NCBI GenBank assembly: GCA_015501055.1
Contig: JADNYV010000005.1
Span: 310,001-374,000 of the forward strand
DNA length: 64,000 nt
Source of the DNA: Mucidula mucida
Taxonomy: Eukaryota > Basidiomycota > Agaricomycetes > Agaricales > Physalacriaceae
Direction of reading: 5' to 3'
In this document: in pieces, positions 23,331-38,040 of the stretch
Numbering within the stretch: the first letter of the stretch is position 1
Layout: each line of letters opens with the position of its first letter
The notes under the pieces: model-generated
The model's database searches: none
What the model was told of the DNA's origin: nothing
Seen by the model: the letters and a program-made list of their open reading frames with translations, nothing else
Made by a program: the position numbers and the translations under genes

Positions 23331-24122
23331 TCAAGTCAAGCTGTCATCGAAGGTTCCGCATTTCTTAACCAGCTGTGATGGATTGACATCAGCCAACTGC
23401 TTTAGGAAAAGAGCCAAGATACAGACCTGATGGCGCTTCAGCGCGTCTTTTCTGGTGAACGTTTTTCCGCATCCGCCATTGCAGGTGTACGGTTTCGACC
23501 CCGAATGTGTCTTTTCATGGCGCTTCAAGTCATGTTGGCGGTGAAATGACAGCGGGCATGTGTCGCAGGTAAATGCACGAGGCAGGGAATAATCCGAATA
23601 TGGCGGCGATGACGATAGGGGGACGTTTTGTGAGTAGGGCGGGATCATACCGTGGTCTTGAGAGTGAGTGTACCCGTGTGATGGGGAATAGGCCTGGGGA
23701 TAGTGTGAATAGGTCGGTGAAGATGGCTGATACGGCGATGTGCCTCGGGGCGCGTAATTGTGCGCGTCGGGTCCCATTGGTGAATGTGGGGACACCGGCG
23801 ATCGTCCATGATGGTAGTCATATGAGCTGCGCCCGACGTGTGTAGGCGGCGGAGCAGGGTTGTGAATCTGTGGGTTGCCTCTGGGCACGGCGACATGCGA
23901 GTGCGAGTATGGGGCGTTCGACGACGCGGAATAACGGTCATCGGAAGCTGTATATGAAGGGTTCGGTCCGCGACTCACGCCGCCGTCGTACGGAGGTTGC
24001 GCGTAAGGGTATGACGACGATGAGTATATGTGCGCGCTATTTGAAGCGTACGCCTGTCCTGACCTAGGATCCGTCATGTTAGCGGGAGTCTGACCGCGAT
24101 AGTAAGGGTAATGTTCAGACAT
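23331..24122 (-). CDS. C2H2 zinc-finger transcription factor
   Basis: A long low-complexity N-terminus rich in Tyr, Pro, Ser and His (MSEHYPYYRGQTPANM...) occupies about 190 residues. A classic C2H2 finger follows: FTCDTCPLSFHRQHDLKRHE with its second His after three residues, linker THSGSKP. A second finger is CNGGCGKTFTRKDALKRH, whose last ligand would be a Cys five residues on after splicing (HQ|LVKKC). One intron (about 23372-23429) removes a stretch that would otherwise stay open, so the ending is either spliced KKCGTFDDSLT or the unspliced longer form with the same last residues. The finger pair resembles fungal developmental regulators of the FlbC/Krueppel-like group. Targets are unknown. 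Confidence 0.8.
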   Translation of the reverse strand: MSEHYPYYRGQTPANMTDPRSGQAYASNSAHIYSSSSYPYAQPPYDGGVSRGPNPSYTASDDRYSASSNAPYSHSHVAVPRGNPQIHNPAPPPTHVGRSSYDYHHGRSPVSPHSPMGPDAHNYAPRGTSPYQPSSPTYSHYPQAYSPSHGYTHSQDHGMIPPYSQNVPLSSSPPYSDYSLPRAFTCDTCPLSFHRQHDLKRHEKTHSGSKPYTCNGGCGKTFTRKDALKRHQVCILALFLKQLADVNPSQLVKKCGTFDDSLT

Positions 24123-25083
24123 GGTGGATGTCGGGGAAGAAAGCCTACTGAGTCTTCAAGTGGTTGATATAACGGTTTATGGGTCCAGAAGGATGTAATC
24201 GACGAGATAGGCAAGAATGACACGAGAGTTGACGCCGGAGTACAGGCTGAAGATAGTTCATATTTACCAACGCCAAGTTCAAATACCATTCATTCGTGCC
24301 TGGTGACTTAGTTTGGCTCAAAAAACATTCCAGGAGTACAACAAATTCCGCGCGTTGACCGGCCTGCTAAAGAAAGTTAGCCTGCGGCCTTGGTTGCAAA
24401 GAAATCGCGATCCAGTTCGACAGGTCATAGATATTATCTAAGAAGGTCTAAACATCAGAGCAAGGGACCGCCCGGAATCTGAGATCTAGTTATCAAAATG
24501 CTGGAATCAAGGCACTATTGGCTTTCCGGTGTGCCCTACGTTTGTCAGCGTTTACCTTCGATGGTTGCAGGTTCTATTTCAAGTTAGTACAAAATGAACC
24601 TGACGTGCTATTCAGTTTGTAGGACCGATGTAGTAAAAGGCAAGAAAAGAAAACTCAACAGTTTCACAGACGGAAGTATAACAAACACTCGCAAGATCTG
24701 CAGGATTGAGCGAAGATTGTGAGGGAAATTAACCACACAAAGAGGGTTATTTCTTACTTACAGTTGACCTACAGAGTTCGAAAGGTATCACATGAAAATC
24801 GGTGACCTGAGCGGTTAGTAGCATTGAGTACTGGGAGTCTCCACGCCGACAGCTATTAATATGAAACTTCAGTCTCAGTCGGTAAACAAGGATCACAAAG
24901 TCTAACGGACTTCAACAGCATACAGTCAGAGGAATATTCATGGAACAGAGGAATGGTGGAGACGCGCCAATATGTTTTATTCTCTTTGAGATGGGATTGC
25001 AAGACAGTAGAGAAGGCAACCCCTCGCCACAGATTATTAGCCGCCGGCAATGTTACGGCATCCGCCTCTTGCTCCTTACGTTC
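24123..25083. promoter_or_regulatory. Divergent promoter region of the C2H2 factor and DNA ligase
   Basis: About 960 bases without a recognised gene. From 24940 the frame of the DNA ligase is already open and contains upstream ATGs at 24940 and 24991, so the right end may be coding in a longer isoform. Confidence 0.4.
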
Positions 25084-28040
25084 ATGTCCAAGCGTGTGTC
25101 TACCTCTTCTACATCGCCGAATAAGAGACGACGTCCAGATGCCAATCAAGCCAGTCTCGAGTCGTTCTTTTCCTCTCCAGGCCGTGCCAAACCCAGGGTC
25201 GGTCCATCGTCACCCACGAAAGACGGACAAACCGCACGGACGGGAGCTGTAGCTTCACCTACGCCCTCACGCGTCCCCGAAATTATTGACGTGGACCTGT
25301 TGGATTCTGACCCAGAAGTGTCGGATGTAGTCTCGCTCTCCACGCCTCAAGGACCTGACCTAGTTGAACGTCCAGCGTCTTCCCTAACCGAACCCAACAC
25401 GACAGGCAGAGTCATCGGTTTATGCAGCACGGCATCGCAGATGAACTCTCCTCCATACGAACAACTGACGCGGGACGTTGCTAGTTTTGTTCCGGATGTG
25501 TCTCTCTTCGTAGGTGTCGCGGGCAGCCGCCCTGTTGGATTCACATTCCTTGCCCATACGCTCGCAGAAATACGAAAAACTCGCTCCCGCACGGCCATTT
25601 CAAATGCTTTGACGAATTTTATGCGTATAATTTTGATTCATCATCCTCAGTCGCTGGTTGCCGCTGTCTATCTACTCTCCAACACTTTGTCTCCTCCATA
25701 CACTCAAGTAGAGCTGGGCTTGGGCCCGTCTGCTATATCACAATCGATACAGCAAGTTTCCGGCCTTACATCAGCCGCGCTTCGAAAACTATACAACAAA
25801 TTTGGTGACCCAGGCGATGTTGCGTTCGAGGCAAAGTCTAACATGCGCACGCTCTTACCTCATGCACCTCTCTCCATTTGTGACGTGCACAGTGCGCTTT
25901 TAAAGATCGCAGCCTGTAAAGGACAGGGTGCCGCTAAGCAAAAGCAAAAACTCGTTGAAAAGTTACTGGTCGCCACGCGTGGGGAGGAGTCACGATTTCT
26001 AGTTCGAATACTGTCCCAAAATCTTCGCGTGGGGGCAGTCAGGACGTCTATATTGACTGCGCTGGCGCGAGCCATGGTCTTAAATGGTTCCCCCACCTTC
26101 ACTGTCAGCTCTGATCAGATGAGGATGGAGTGGTACGCGTCGCCTTCTCTCCTGCACCAAATCGAAACTGGCGATACTTCCGCTCAAGAAGAGCTCAGAA
26201 ATAAGTTCAAGCGCGCCGATTCTATACTGCGACGCGTATTTGCCACGCATCCGGACTATGACCACGTCATTTCTGCTCTCATGGATTCCGGCTTTGCTAC
26301 TCTGCACGAAACCGTGCCCTTGACTGTCGGTTAGTGTCACTCGCAGCGTTCTCGTATTGCGTATATCAACCAGCTAGTTCCGCAGGTATACCACTGCATC
26401 CGACTTTGGGGACTCCCGCCCGCTCTGTTGCTGAAATATACGAACGATTTGGTGATCTCGAGTTCAGCGCCGAATTCAAATACGATGGTCAACGTGCTCA
26501 GGTACACGTTGAGAACCGGGAAGGACGCGTCTCTGTTAGTATATTTTCTCGCCATTTGGAGGATATGACCAACAAAGTAAGCAGCATATCGGCATCTGCC
26601 AACTTCAACACTCGCTCAGTCTACCTATAGTATCCTGATGTCGTCGCCACCATGACGCATATATTCGAAGGGTCAGACTTAACAGCTGCCATTATTGATT
26701 CAGAAATAGTGGCCATCGATCCCAACAATGGACAGCTCAAGAGCTTCCAGGAGCTATCTGGACGAGCTCGTAAGGCAGTTAGTCTCCAAGATATCGACAT
26801 TCCTGTCTGCATCTTTGCCTTTGACGTGATGCATCTCAACGGAAAAGTAGGGAGGACCTTGTACATCTATCACCGGACATAGATCGTTGACATGACGCTC
26901 TAGAACCTGTTAGATGATGATTTCAGAACTAGACGTGCTCTGCTACATGCACAATTTCCAGCAATTGAAGCTCCTGCAAAAGGACTAGCCTCTTTGGCGC
27001 ATGTTAGACGATGCGATAGCGCTGAAGGGTCCGCAGAAATGGAAGCATTTTGGGCCACAGCCGTGAAAAGTCAAAGCGAGGGATTGATGGTCAAGGTTAG
27101 TTAGATCCAAATAAAGAGACGGGCGCTAAAGGTTGTCCCAGTTACTGGACACAGGTGGCGTCTCTGACCCGGAAAGCTCATCAGCTTCACCGTCGAAGAA
27201 ACTGTCCGCCAAGTACAATGTTGATCAGCGGACGTTCTCGTGGATTAAACTGAAGAAGGATTATGTTACTGGCATTGGCGATACGCTTGACCTTGTACCA
27301 ATTGGTGCTTGGCATGGCAATGGTCGGAAAGCGCAATGGTGGAGTCCAATCCTGCTTGGACTTTGGAACACAGAAACTGGTCGACCTATAGCAGTCTGCA
27401 AGTGTATGTCAGGTGCGCTCTCTTGATACGAGGACGGCTCCGCTATTGTTGACAGATTGAGAAGGCTTCTCTGACGCCTTCTATAAGGTCGAGTGATGCA
27501 AGGTCATTAGCTGCATTTACTGATACGTATCTTTTCATAGGATCTCAATATCAGGTACTCCCTCGAAGACAGTGGAAATTGTTCGCGTCAACCACTGTGG
27601 GAGTGCGAATTAGGCGGTAAGCCTCTGATCGACTACCACGCTTTCAAACTCTCTCATCTACTTTCGCAGGGCTCCGACCTCAGGTCTACTTCAAGCCCCA
27701 GGAGGTTTGGGAGATACGAGGCGCCGAGTGAGGTGTACACCTTGCTTTGAAATGCCAATTCCTAACGTGACATTATCTTTATAGTATCACCTTGAGTCCA
27801 GTATCCCTCGCGGCCCAGGGATCCGTTTCTAGTGCTCCGGAAAAGGGCCTCAGCATTCGATTTCCTAGGTTCATCCGACTTCGTCCAGATAAGACAACAT
27901 CGCAAGCAAGTACCCCGTTATTCCTCTCGCAGATGTATCGCAACCAGCCAGGGATTGCAAGTAATTTACAGGGTGAAGACAATGGAGACCTCGAAGATCC
28001 CGCTACTAGTGAACCTGACGAATCCGATGTATCACTCTGA
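25084..28040 (+). CDS. CDC9: ATP-dependent DNA ligase I
   Basis: The N-terminus MSKRVSTSSTSPNKRRR carries a basic nuclear signal. QASLESFFSS follows, close to a PIP box for PCNA. The DNA-binding and adenylation domains follow: GIPLHPTLGTPARS, the active-site motif EFKYDGQRAQVH with the adenylated Lys, IIDSEIVAID, FAFDVMHLNG, SEGLMVK and WIKLKKDYV. The OB-fold part ends PQVYFKPQEVWEI and RFPRFIRLRPDK. Eight or more introns were followed without any loss of frame, including KCMSG|FSDAFYK and GAD|ITLSP. This is the replicative and base-excision-repair ligase. The ATG at 25084 gives a normal nuclear start; in-frame upstream ATGs leave room for a second isoform. Confidence 0.93.
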
Positions 28041-28215
28041 AAATGTTTAGTTAAACTTAAAGCATCCAGGCAGGTACTAGACAGATCGAAGTTGTACAGT
28101 GTGTTATCAGATATCACGATAAGATTAGTCCGATAAGATAAGTTCACATAAGTCAGGGGCCCAGAATGTCGCTCTCTCTTAAGACTCTTCAGGTCTTCTT
28201 CATCGCACACTCTCG

Positions 28216-29163
28216 ATGAATCGCTTGGTATATTATCTAGTGGCACTATTCTTCGTATCATATGTCGCTGCATGGGAGACTGTCGAGGATGCAGGTGCGT
28301 CTTAGGCCCCCTTCCAACAATACGTTGATGATCTTCGAAAACAGCTGCCATAGCACGAAGTCTGGTCGATTCATCTGTAAATTCTGTGGCTACAATGGCG
28401 ACTATCTTTCCTGAAGACGATCCATACTTGCCAGGTTTGTTGTAATTACTATGTGAAAGCCAGACACTATCAAGACTGACGCTGTTTCATGAGGTTATCC
28501 TTTTGCAATGCAAGAGTATTACGCTAGGTGGGCGGTGGTTTGATCTTCACCATGCGCGCATCATTGATCTACCACATCACAGTTGCCTGAGGAACGGGTC
28601 CTTGTCACTACTCTTTCTGCCAATCTCACGACATAGTCGGAACATACTAGCCTCTGAATCCCGCGTTGTTTCGATATCCATCACGTCTGAAAGTCCGGCT
28701 GCGCATTTGCCCAGGGTGTCATTGCTCGGAAACATAACCATCTTCAAGGAGTCAAGTGAGATGGGCCAGCTGTCAGAAATTAAGGAATGCTATCTTTCGG
28801 CGCACCCTGATTCTAAAAGATGGCTTCCGGACGACGACGAAGGGGCGCATGTTGTAAGCTTGTGTTTAGTCTCCCTTTCATGGCCGGGTTGTCCTAATAT
28901 GTTTTGCCTGCAGTCGTATTGGGCCCGGTTTGACCCACAGGTAGGCCCATTTCTTTTCCTTCCCGCCTGGGTTCTCTGCTGATTCGAGAACAGAGCGTTT
29001 ACTTCGTGGGAGGGTTTGGAGGGTAAGCTTTTATGTTGTTAGACCATGGATGACAGTTTGATGAATTGTCACCAATAGGCGCCACTACATCGGATTTGTT
29101 CCTCTCCCTCTGTACCAAGCGGCTACACCCCGCCCTTCTCTCCTAGTCCAGCGTCAGGAGTAG
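28216..29163 (+). CDS. CREG-like secreted protein (pyridoxamine oxidase-like fold)
   Basis: Seven exons, some tiny: 28216-28294, 28345-28434, 28494-28527, 28583-28853, 28914-28940, 28994-29022 and 29079-29163. The joined length is exactly 205 codons. The start MNRLVYYLVALFFVSYVAA is a signal peptide. The rest reads ETVEDAAAIARSLVDSSVNS, GYPFAMQEYYAS, LFLPISRHSRNIL, RVSLLGNITIF and YWARFDPQSVYFVGGFGGR, then HYIGFVPLPLYQAA. These motifs belong to the CREG/FMN-binding split-barrel family, whose secreted members are glycoproteins that usually lack oxidase activity. N-glycosylation sites NGS and NIT are present. It starts 176 bases after the ligase stop on the same strand. Confidence 0.87.
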
Positions 29164-29379
29164 TATTTCGAAACGATGCATGAATCAATATACAACGTAG
29201 GGTAATAAATGAGTGTAGCGACTGGAAACCCTCCGATTAAGGCCACTGGTGTGATTTGGGTGTGATTTAGAAACTTGAGGGATTCGGTTTTGAAGCACAC
29301 CGCCACCCTCGTGTGACGCTGAGGCAATCATGTGTGATCGTCGTTGATTGCCAATTTACCCCGGCACGATCTTACTCTC

Positions 29380-29897
29380 ATGTTTCGCGCTTTGGCTCAA
29401 ACAGGAAGACTCTATAGCATGGCCGCCTCGTCGACCTCTCGACCTCTAGAGACTTCAATAAAAGATAAAGTAAGACTCTTGTTTCCTTCCACGCTTAAAC
29501 GGCAAGCAAACTATCATGCCCGAAACAGTTGACATCCCTCTTGCAACCATCATCGTTGGTTATCCGGAACGATTCGTGGCAGCATCGTCACCATGCCGCT
29601 ATGCGCGATCATCCTGCAGCGGATGGCGAAATGGAGACACGTATGTCCATTTGAATCATCCGTCTGACTGACCGTCAACAGTAAACCTAATAGATTTTAC
29701 CATTGAGGTGGTTTCAGATGCGTTCAGCGGAAAAGTATCCTTCTTCTAGTTGTTCGGTCGAGTTCTTCTAACTACCATTGAAGGTGACCATGCAGCGCCA
29801 CCGTATGATATATGCCGCTCTTGCCCCGGAATTCGAGCAGGGATTGCATTCCGTCAGCCTCAAAACGAAGACTCCTGCGGAAACACTTCTTTCCTGA
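29380..29897 (+). CDS. BolA-like protein
   Basis: Four exons (29380-29469, 29529-29640, 29694-29734, 29784-29897) join to exactly 119 codons. Only the first exon is visible as an open frame. The N-terminus MFRALAQTGRLYSMAASS looks like a mitochondrial presequence. The BolA domain follows: RNDSWQHRHHAAMRDHPAAD, HFTIEVVSDAFSGK|VTMQRH and IYAALAPEFEQGLHSVSLKT. The His in SWQHRHH and the RH.MIY segment are the conserved positions through which BolA proteins share an iron-sulfur cluster with monothiol glutaredoxins. With the presequence it is likely a mitochondrial Bol1/Bol3-type factor, an inference from the N-terminus alone. Confidence 0.88.
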
Positions 29898-30419
29898 GAA
29901 GATAGACCTTCTTCAGACGACACAGACCAACGCATATCATGTACTTGGCCGTTGAAATTGCATTTTTATGCCTGCAGAGTTCGGGACGCGACACCTGAAA
30001 CTCGTCCCACGTCTTGGTTGTCCGGTACGCGAAACGATTCCTCAACAGGAACATTGGTCTTTCGATTAAGATGAACTTTCAGAGCTAGTGAATTCTACAG
30101 ACAATTGCACAGCGTTCACGCATCAATTGCTATTCCAACCTTACACTTCTTCAAGATGCGCATCATATCTATGACCGTCGTCCTACCGTTCGTCTTTAAC
30201 ATTGTGTTCATCCGAGGCTGTGCCTTCACTCCAATCACTCCATCTGGCGACTGCGAACCCAACCTGGAAACAAGATTACCGTTCAACCGATTTGTGAATC
30301 TCAGGGACCACCAGGGTGACCCGGTCTTTTGCATATAATCTAGACTGGCTTGAGTGTTTATAACACCCCTTTGCTTTCCCTCTTCCCTTTGGAAAGTACA
30401 ACATTCCCTCATCCCCGGT
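29898..30419. other. Intergenic: promoter of the second C2H2 factor
   Basis: About 520 bases. Short open frames here lack splice logic or family motifs. The last 50 bases before the ATG at 30420 are pyrimidine-rich (CTTTCCCTCTTCCC), consistent with a leader. Confidence 0.45.
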
Positions 30420-31721
30420 ATGTCGTACACGTTCGGAAATCAAGGAACAGGGGATTCGCGTCCGACTCTCCCTCCGATTCGTGACTTATTTGCGGGTATG
30501 TGGTTTCTACTATTGCTTTTGTTATAATTGCGTTCATACAGTCCAGTAGTTGAGCTTTCGGGTTCTTCAAGGACTGTGCATGAATCGCCTTCCGCCGCTC
30601 TTGCGCGTCTCAGCGTCAGAGACCAGGAACCTGATGCTTGGATTGAGTCGGGTTACAGCGGAAGACGTTACGGTTCCATGGTTTGTGGATCTCTATCCCT
30701 CGGTGTTGTGCTATTGATCTTTGCTGTGCTAGGATCTCGGATCATTTTACAAACCATCTCACGATACGACGCGGTCTGTAACCTCAGCTCCGCAGACTCC
30801 CAGCTTAGGATACAGGGCTTCACTGTCCTCTTCCCGGCCAAGCACACCACTCTTATCGGCATCTTCGGTTCACCATGAAACGCGTTACAGCCAGGATGCT
30901 TTCCACAGTGACGCGTTGACTCAGCCAACTTTCTACAAAGCCGAACGTCGATCAACGCATCCTGATATATCTTATGGGCTTCCACGTGAGAAGCGTCGTT
31001 CATTAGATATGGGGACTCTTTTATCGACCAATGTGCGACCATCTTCGAGCTCCACGCGCAATTTTCCCAAGGCAATATCTACGGAGTTTGAGGCGCGTCA
31101 CAAAGGAGAGGAAGACGATGATCCAACACCCGTCGCCCGCTTCAGGTCTGGTCCCTCTTTTGAACGTCGATATGTGCAGAACGTACAACAGACCAAAGAT
31201 GATGTACCGTCGGCTTCTGCTTTCAAGTACGAGTGCAAATACTGTGGCAAGGGTTTCAACCGTCCCAGTAGTCTGAAGGTGATGTAGCGTCGTATGATTT
31301 GCTAATCGCTAACCTCTGTACAGATTCATATCAACAGTCATACTGGAGAGAAACGTGAGTACAGTGCTGATCAAATGTACAAATATTGCTAATTTGCTGT
31401 CTAGCCTTTGCTTGTACTGTTGAAGGTTGCGGACGCAGCTTTAGTGTACTGAGTAACATGCGTCGGCATGCTCGCGTACACACACATGTTCCCGCCGCAG
31501 CGGAAAGTTCCAGCGACGAAGCCAGCGAAATACCTTCCACCCCACCACATTCCGCCTCATCCCAGTCATCTGTCGAACCGTCTCGTCGCCGAGATAGTAT
31601 TACCTCCAATGCAAGTTCGGCAGGTTCCCGTCGAAGTCGCAGTCTTTCATGCGGATCGGACGATGACTTGGATCACGACGCACCGCCTGAAAAAAGGCGA
31701 CGGTCTCATCGCCAGCCTTAA
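30420..31721 (+). CDS. C2H2 zinc-finger transcription factor (two tandem fingers)
   Basis: Five exons: 30420-30495, 30547-30680, 30733-31278, 31324-31354 and 31405-31721. They give exactly 368 codons. The start is MSYTFGNQGTGDSRPTLPP. A Ser-rich regulat­ory-looking region follows, then two C2H2 fingers near residue 240: YECKYCGKGFNRPSSLK|IH and FACTVEGCGRSFSVLSNM ending RRHARVH. They are joined by the classical linker HTGEK|PF, which is itself split by an intron. The tail is Ser-rich and acidic and ends in a basic stretch (EKRRRSHRQP), a likely nuclear signal. The first splice could use either of two acceptors; the one at 30546 keeps frame with the canonical GTATGT donor. DNA targets are unknown. 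Confidence 0.87.
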
Positions 31722-32022
31722 TGCATGTTCCTATCTATCATTTCATGGTCATCTTTTAAGGACACCAGCCACGCTATTGTTTGACAATCATATTTATTCC
31801 GCATTTGTATCATCGTGTAACTGTAGCAGTAACAGCATTTATTATTATTATACTATTATTTATCAGCAGGAATTTCCAGTCCGTACAACGAAAGCACTAC
31901 ATTAAATATGTAAAAATTAGACTGTTCGAAGGCGTAGTATGACATGTGAGTAGAATGCTGGAATCATGAATTGAAGGGTATCAGAAAAGAACAAAGTCTT
32001 GCATGAGAGGTGCTGCAGAACA
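31722..32022. other. Convergent 3' flank with ATT microsatellite
   Basis: AT-rich 3' flanks of two convergent genes. A short ATT/ATA microsatellite lies at about 31837-31862. No gene. Confidence 0.55.
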
Positions 32023-35398
<3,376 letters not shown>

Positions 35399-36453
35399 CG
35401 CAGACCAGGCTCGAACAAAATAAACAAGAACGATGCGGACAAGAGATGACACTGACGTCGATGACAGAGCTCAAGCAGGAATTTCCCGATATGGTATGGT
35501 AATTCACACGTGCCCCATCTCATCCTCCCTCGTTTCAGTCGTTGAAGGCAGTCAAGTTGGTAAAGGCTCGCAACCGATCGTCTCTCTGCCCTGCAGCAAG
35601 CATGCCCCACGCATGTCCGCCTGTTCTGTTGGAGGGCCGCTCTGGCTTGCCGTTACATCATGCAGCAGACGCGTATTCTGTTCTTAGCTACTACCCTCTT
35701 CTCAGCGCCTCGATCGTTCATTTGGCCTGCAACGCGTACTAGCCCCGATCATTTCGATCCCTCACAGCTAAGCACGGAATTACAGCAGCTTGGACAGTTG
35801 TCTCCGGCATCGTCCATTGCAAGAAGGATAACCGTACGTATAACGGCAATTGACTCTGGAGGCGGACGCCAGTGCGATGTGCCGATATAGCAGTTGATTT
35901 GCAGATAAATATCGATTATGACTGGCCTTCCAGCCGACGGACGGGATCGTTTCATTTTACGAACTGTGACATATGTACCCACGATTTCTAGCCATGCTGC
36001 TCGGTGTTACTAGGCATTCTGGGAGTTGTCCACGGCGTATCATTTAGAGCTCCGTCGTATCCTCTGCCAACCTTGTCTTGAAAAAGCTCATCTGCTGCGC
36101 TTCCTCCCATAAGTTTGAGGGACTCTGCGGTTGCAAAGCTCCCGCCCTCAACATCGTTTTCACCGTCAGTTTCCTTACTATTGTCGAGCCTGGATCTGCG
36201 CCGTCCAACTCGTGCCCTACGCCCTTGCCCAACTACACTCCGCCTCGTGGCGTACGCCTTTCTGTACATGTCTTCCTCGTTGCCCGACTGTTCCTGATTG
36301 TTTACATCTCGCATCGCCTCTTGCTTTCCTCCACAGCGGTCTGCGCATCCATCCGGCGTGGTCATTCATATATAACTCGGCGTCATTCCCTGTTTCCCCA
36401 CAGTTATATCACCGACTTTCTGTTCTTCCAGAACCACTCCTTCTTTTCTACTT
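35399..36453. promoter_or_regulatory. Divergent promoter region, kinase and homeodomain gene
   Basis: About 1.05 kb between divergent start codons. Toward the homeodomain gene (36280-36453) the + strand becomes rich in C and T (CTTCTTTTCTACTT just before the ATG), a likely leader. Short upstream ATG frames are present there. A 294-codon open frame starting at 36131 crosses into the homeodomain gene in the wrong frame and is not taken as a gene. Confidence 0.45.
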
Positions 36454-37615
36454 ATGTCGCATTCAAGAGACTTTAGTCTTGGCAGGTCAAAGAGTCCTTC
36501 AGTCGACTCGCAGACAGGTTTTTTTCAGACTGGACAGGGTGGGCGAACTGTGCTACCTCCTCTTTCTTCCGCATTTCCAACCTCACATTCCACAGGTCGG
36601 TTCAATGAGTCTTCAATCTTCAACAAGCTTATTGTCCTCATTTCATTTAGTGCCTGCATATCCTCAATATTCCCAGCGGTCGTCTCCGGGGAGGTATGAT
36701 TATGACGCCCATTATCATGGCGGTCAGTGGCAACAGAGCTCTCCCGGTGCGTGTTTGTTCGATATTTCGGAAATTGTTTTGACAGTCCACCCTAGGCTCC
36801 TCGTACGACTACTACGCTGGCCAGGATGGCCGGTACCCTTCGGGCTACTCTATGTACCCTTCGAATGGCCCGGTAGACTCGAGGAAGCTACCACCGCTAA
36901 ATACAAATCCCAGCAGTGGTCGCGACGATCGCTGGGCGACCCCATACGCCACGTCCTCTATGTCCGGCGCTCACGGTATTCGTTCCCCCACCGCCTCTTA
37001 TCCTGCTTCCTATAACGCGTACTCGTCATCGACTCATGCTTATGGATATAATATGGGGCATGATCCCACTCTCATGGCGTCCCACGCTGGTATGCTACCT
37101 GAAGGTCGTTCCTCGTCTCCATACCCACCCCAAGTGCCATCATCATATACTCCTCCCCCCATATCACCAACCTCTGGTAATGAGGACTCTACCACTATCA
37201 AGAAGAAGAGAAAGCGCGCCGACGCTGCTCAATTAAAAATTCTCAACGAGACATACGCTAGGACCGCTTTCCCCTCGACAGAAGAGCGGCTTCAGTTGGC
37301 GAAAACCTTGGATATGTCGGCTCGTTCGGTTCAAATCTGGTAATTCATGTCCTGTCTCGTTGCCATCATCAGCTCATGATTGGTAGGTTCCAAAACAAGC
37401 GACAGTCCATGCGACAGACGCGACAATCTTCATCCAGTCACCAGGCGTTCTCTCTGTCACCTGGAGAGGGAGATGACATGGGGAGTGGTTACACGAGCTC
37501 TTCCTACGTCCCTCGCTCGTCTCCAGAAGCCCACTCATCTCCGAGCGCGTCTCATCGACGTCCGCGAACCGATGCCACAGCTGACCAGAGACAGCAGTGG
37601 TCCCGAGGGTATTGA
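36454..37615 (+). CDS. Homeodomain transcription factor
   Basis: Four exons. It begins MSHSRDFSLGRSKSPSVDSQ; a long Tyr/Ser/Pro/Gly-rich stretch follows (YDYDAHYHGGQWQQSSPG|SSYDYY, SSGRDDRWATPYATSSMSG). The homeodomain is KKKRKRADAAQLKILNETY, then FPSTEERLQLAKTLDMSARS and VQIW|FQNKRQSMRQT. Helix 3 carries WFQNKR with the invariant Trp, Phe, Asn and Arg. An intron splits the Trp codon, as is common in homeobox genes. After a Ser-rich tail it ends RQQWSRGY. The placement of the homeodomain near the C-terminus and its typical length differ from mating-type HD1/HD2 proteins, and no partner homeobox gene lies beside it, so this is more likely a general regulator. Targets are unknown. Confidence 0.87.
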
Positions 37616-38040
37616 GCATCCAAAACCCTCTACCCTCGCCTGAACTGTTGTCATGCTGCTGTCTCAATTATATACCACCCACGTACGCTTCATTTCTTAT
37701 TCTTTAGTAGATACATCACCAAGTCGACTATTTATGCCATTACACATCATGCTTATGAGTATTATTCCCCCAGTATTATAGGTTACTTTTATTCACTTAC
37801 ACTTAAGTAGTATATTCCGTATGTATGAATGCTGGACCATCACTACGATACAGAGTCCGACTAATTATGCAGCATGGCAGTTAAAACAGCATTTTCATAC
37901 AAACAACAACAGTCTCACAACAGTAGTAGATCGACCATGTTAATGTAAGATGTGCAAGCCGCACGAGACGCGCAACTACAATCTATGTACACCCAGAGAC
38001 AGAAAGAGATCTATTTAGACGCCACGTTACAAACGTTCCC
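37616..38040. other. Convergent 3' flank
   Basis: AT-rich spacer between the homeodomain gene and elongation factor 3. No open frame of note. Confidence 0.55.

Noticed and set aside
27779..28351. 190-codon open frame on the - strand
   Set aside because: It is antisense to the last ligase exon and to the first CREG exons, both of which are supported by conserved motifs and exact splice frames.
36131..37015. 294-codon open frame on the + strand
   Set aside because: It overlaps the homeodomain gene in the wrong frame, has skewed Arg/Leu/Pro composition and no family motif; the spliced homeodomain model explains the region.
36454..37615. Mating-type homeodomain locus (HD1/HD2)
   Set aside because: There is a single homeodomain gene with a C-terminal domain and no divergent partner homeodomain gene or mitochondrial intermediate peptidase neighbour, so the locus is not a typical mating-type A locus.
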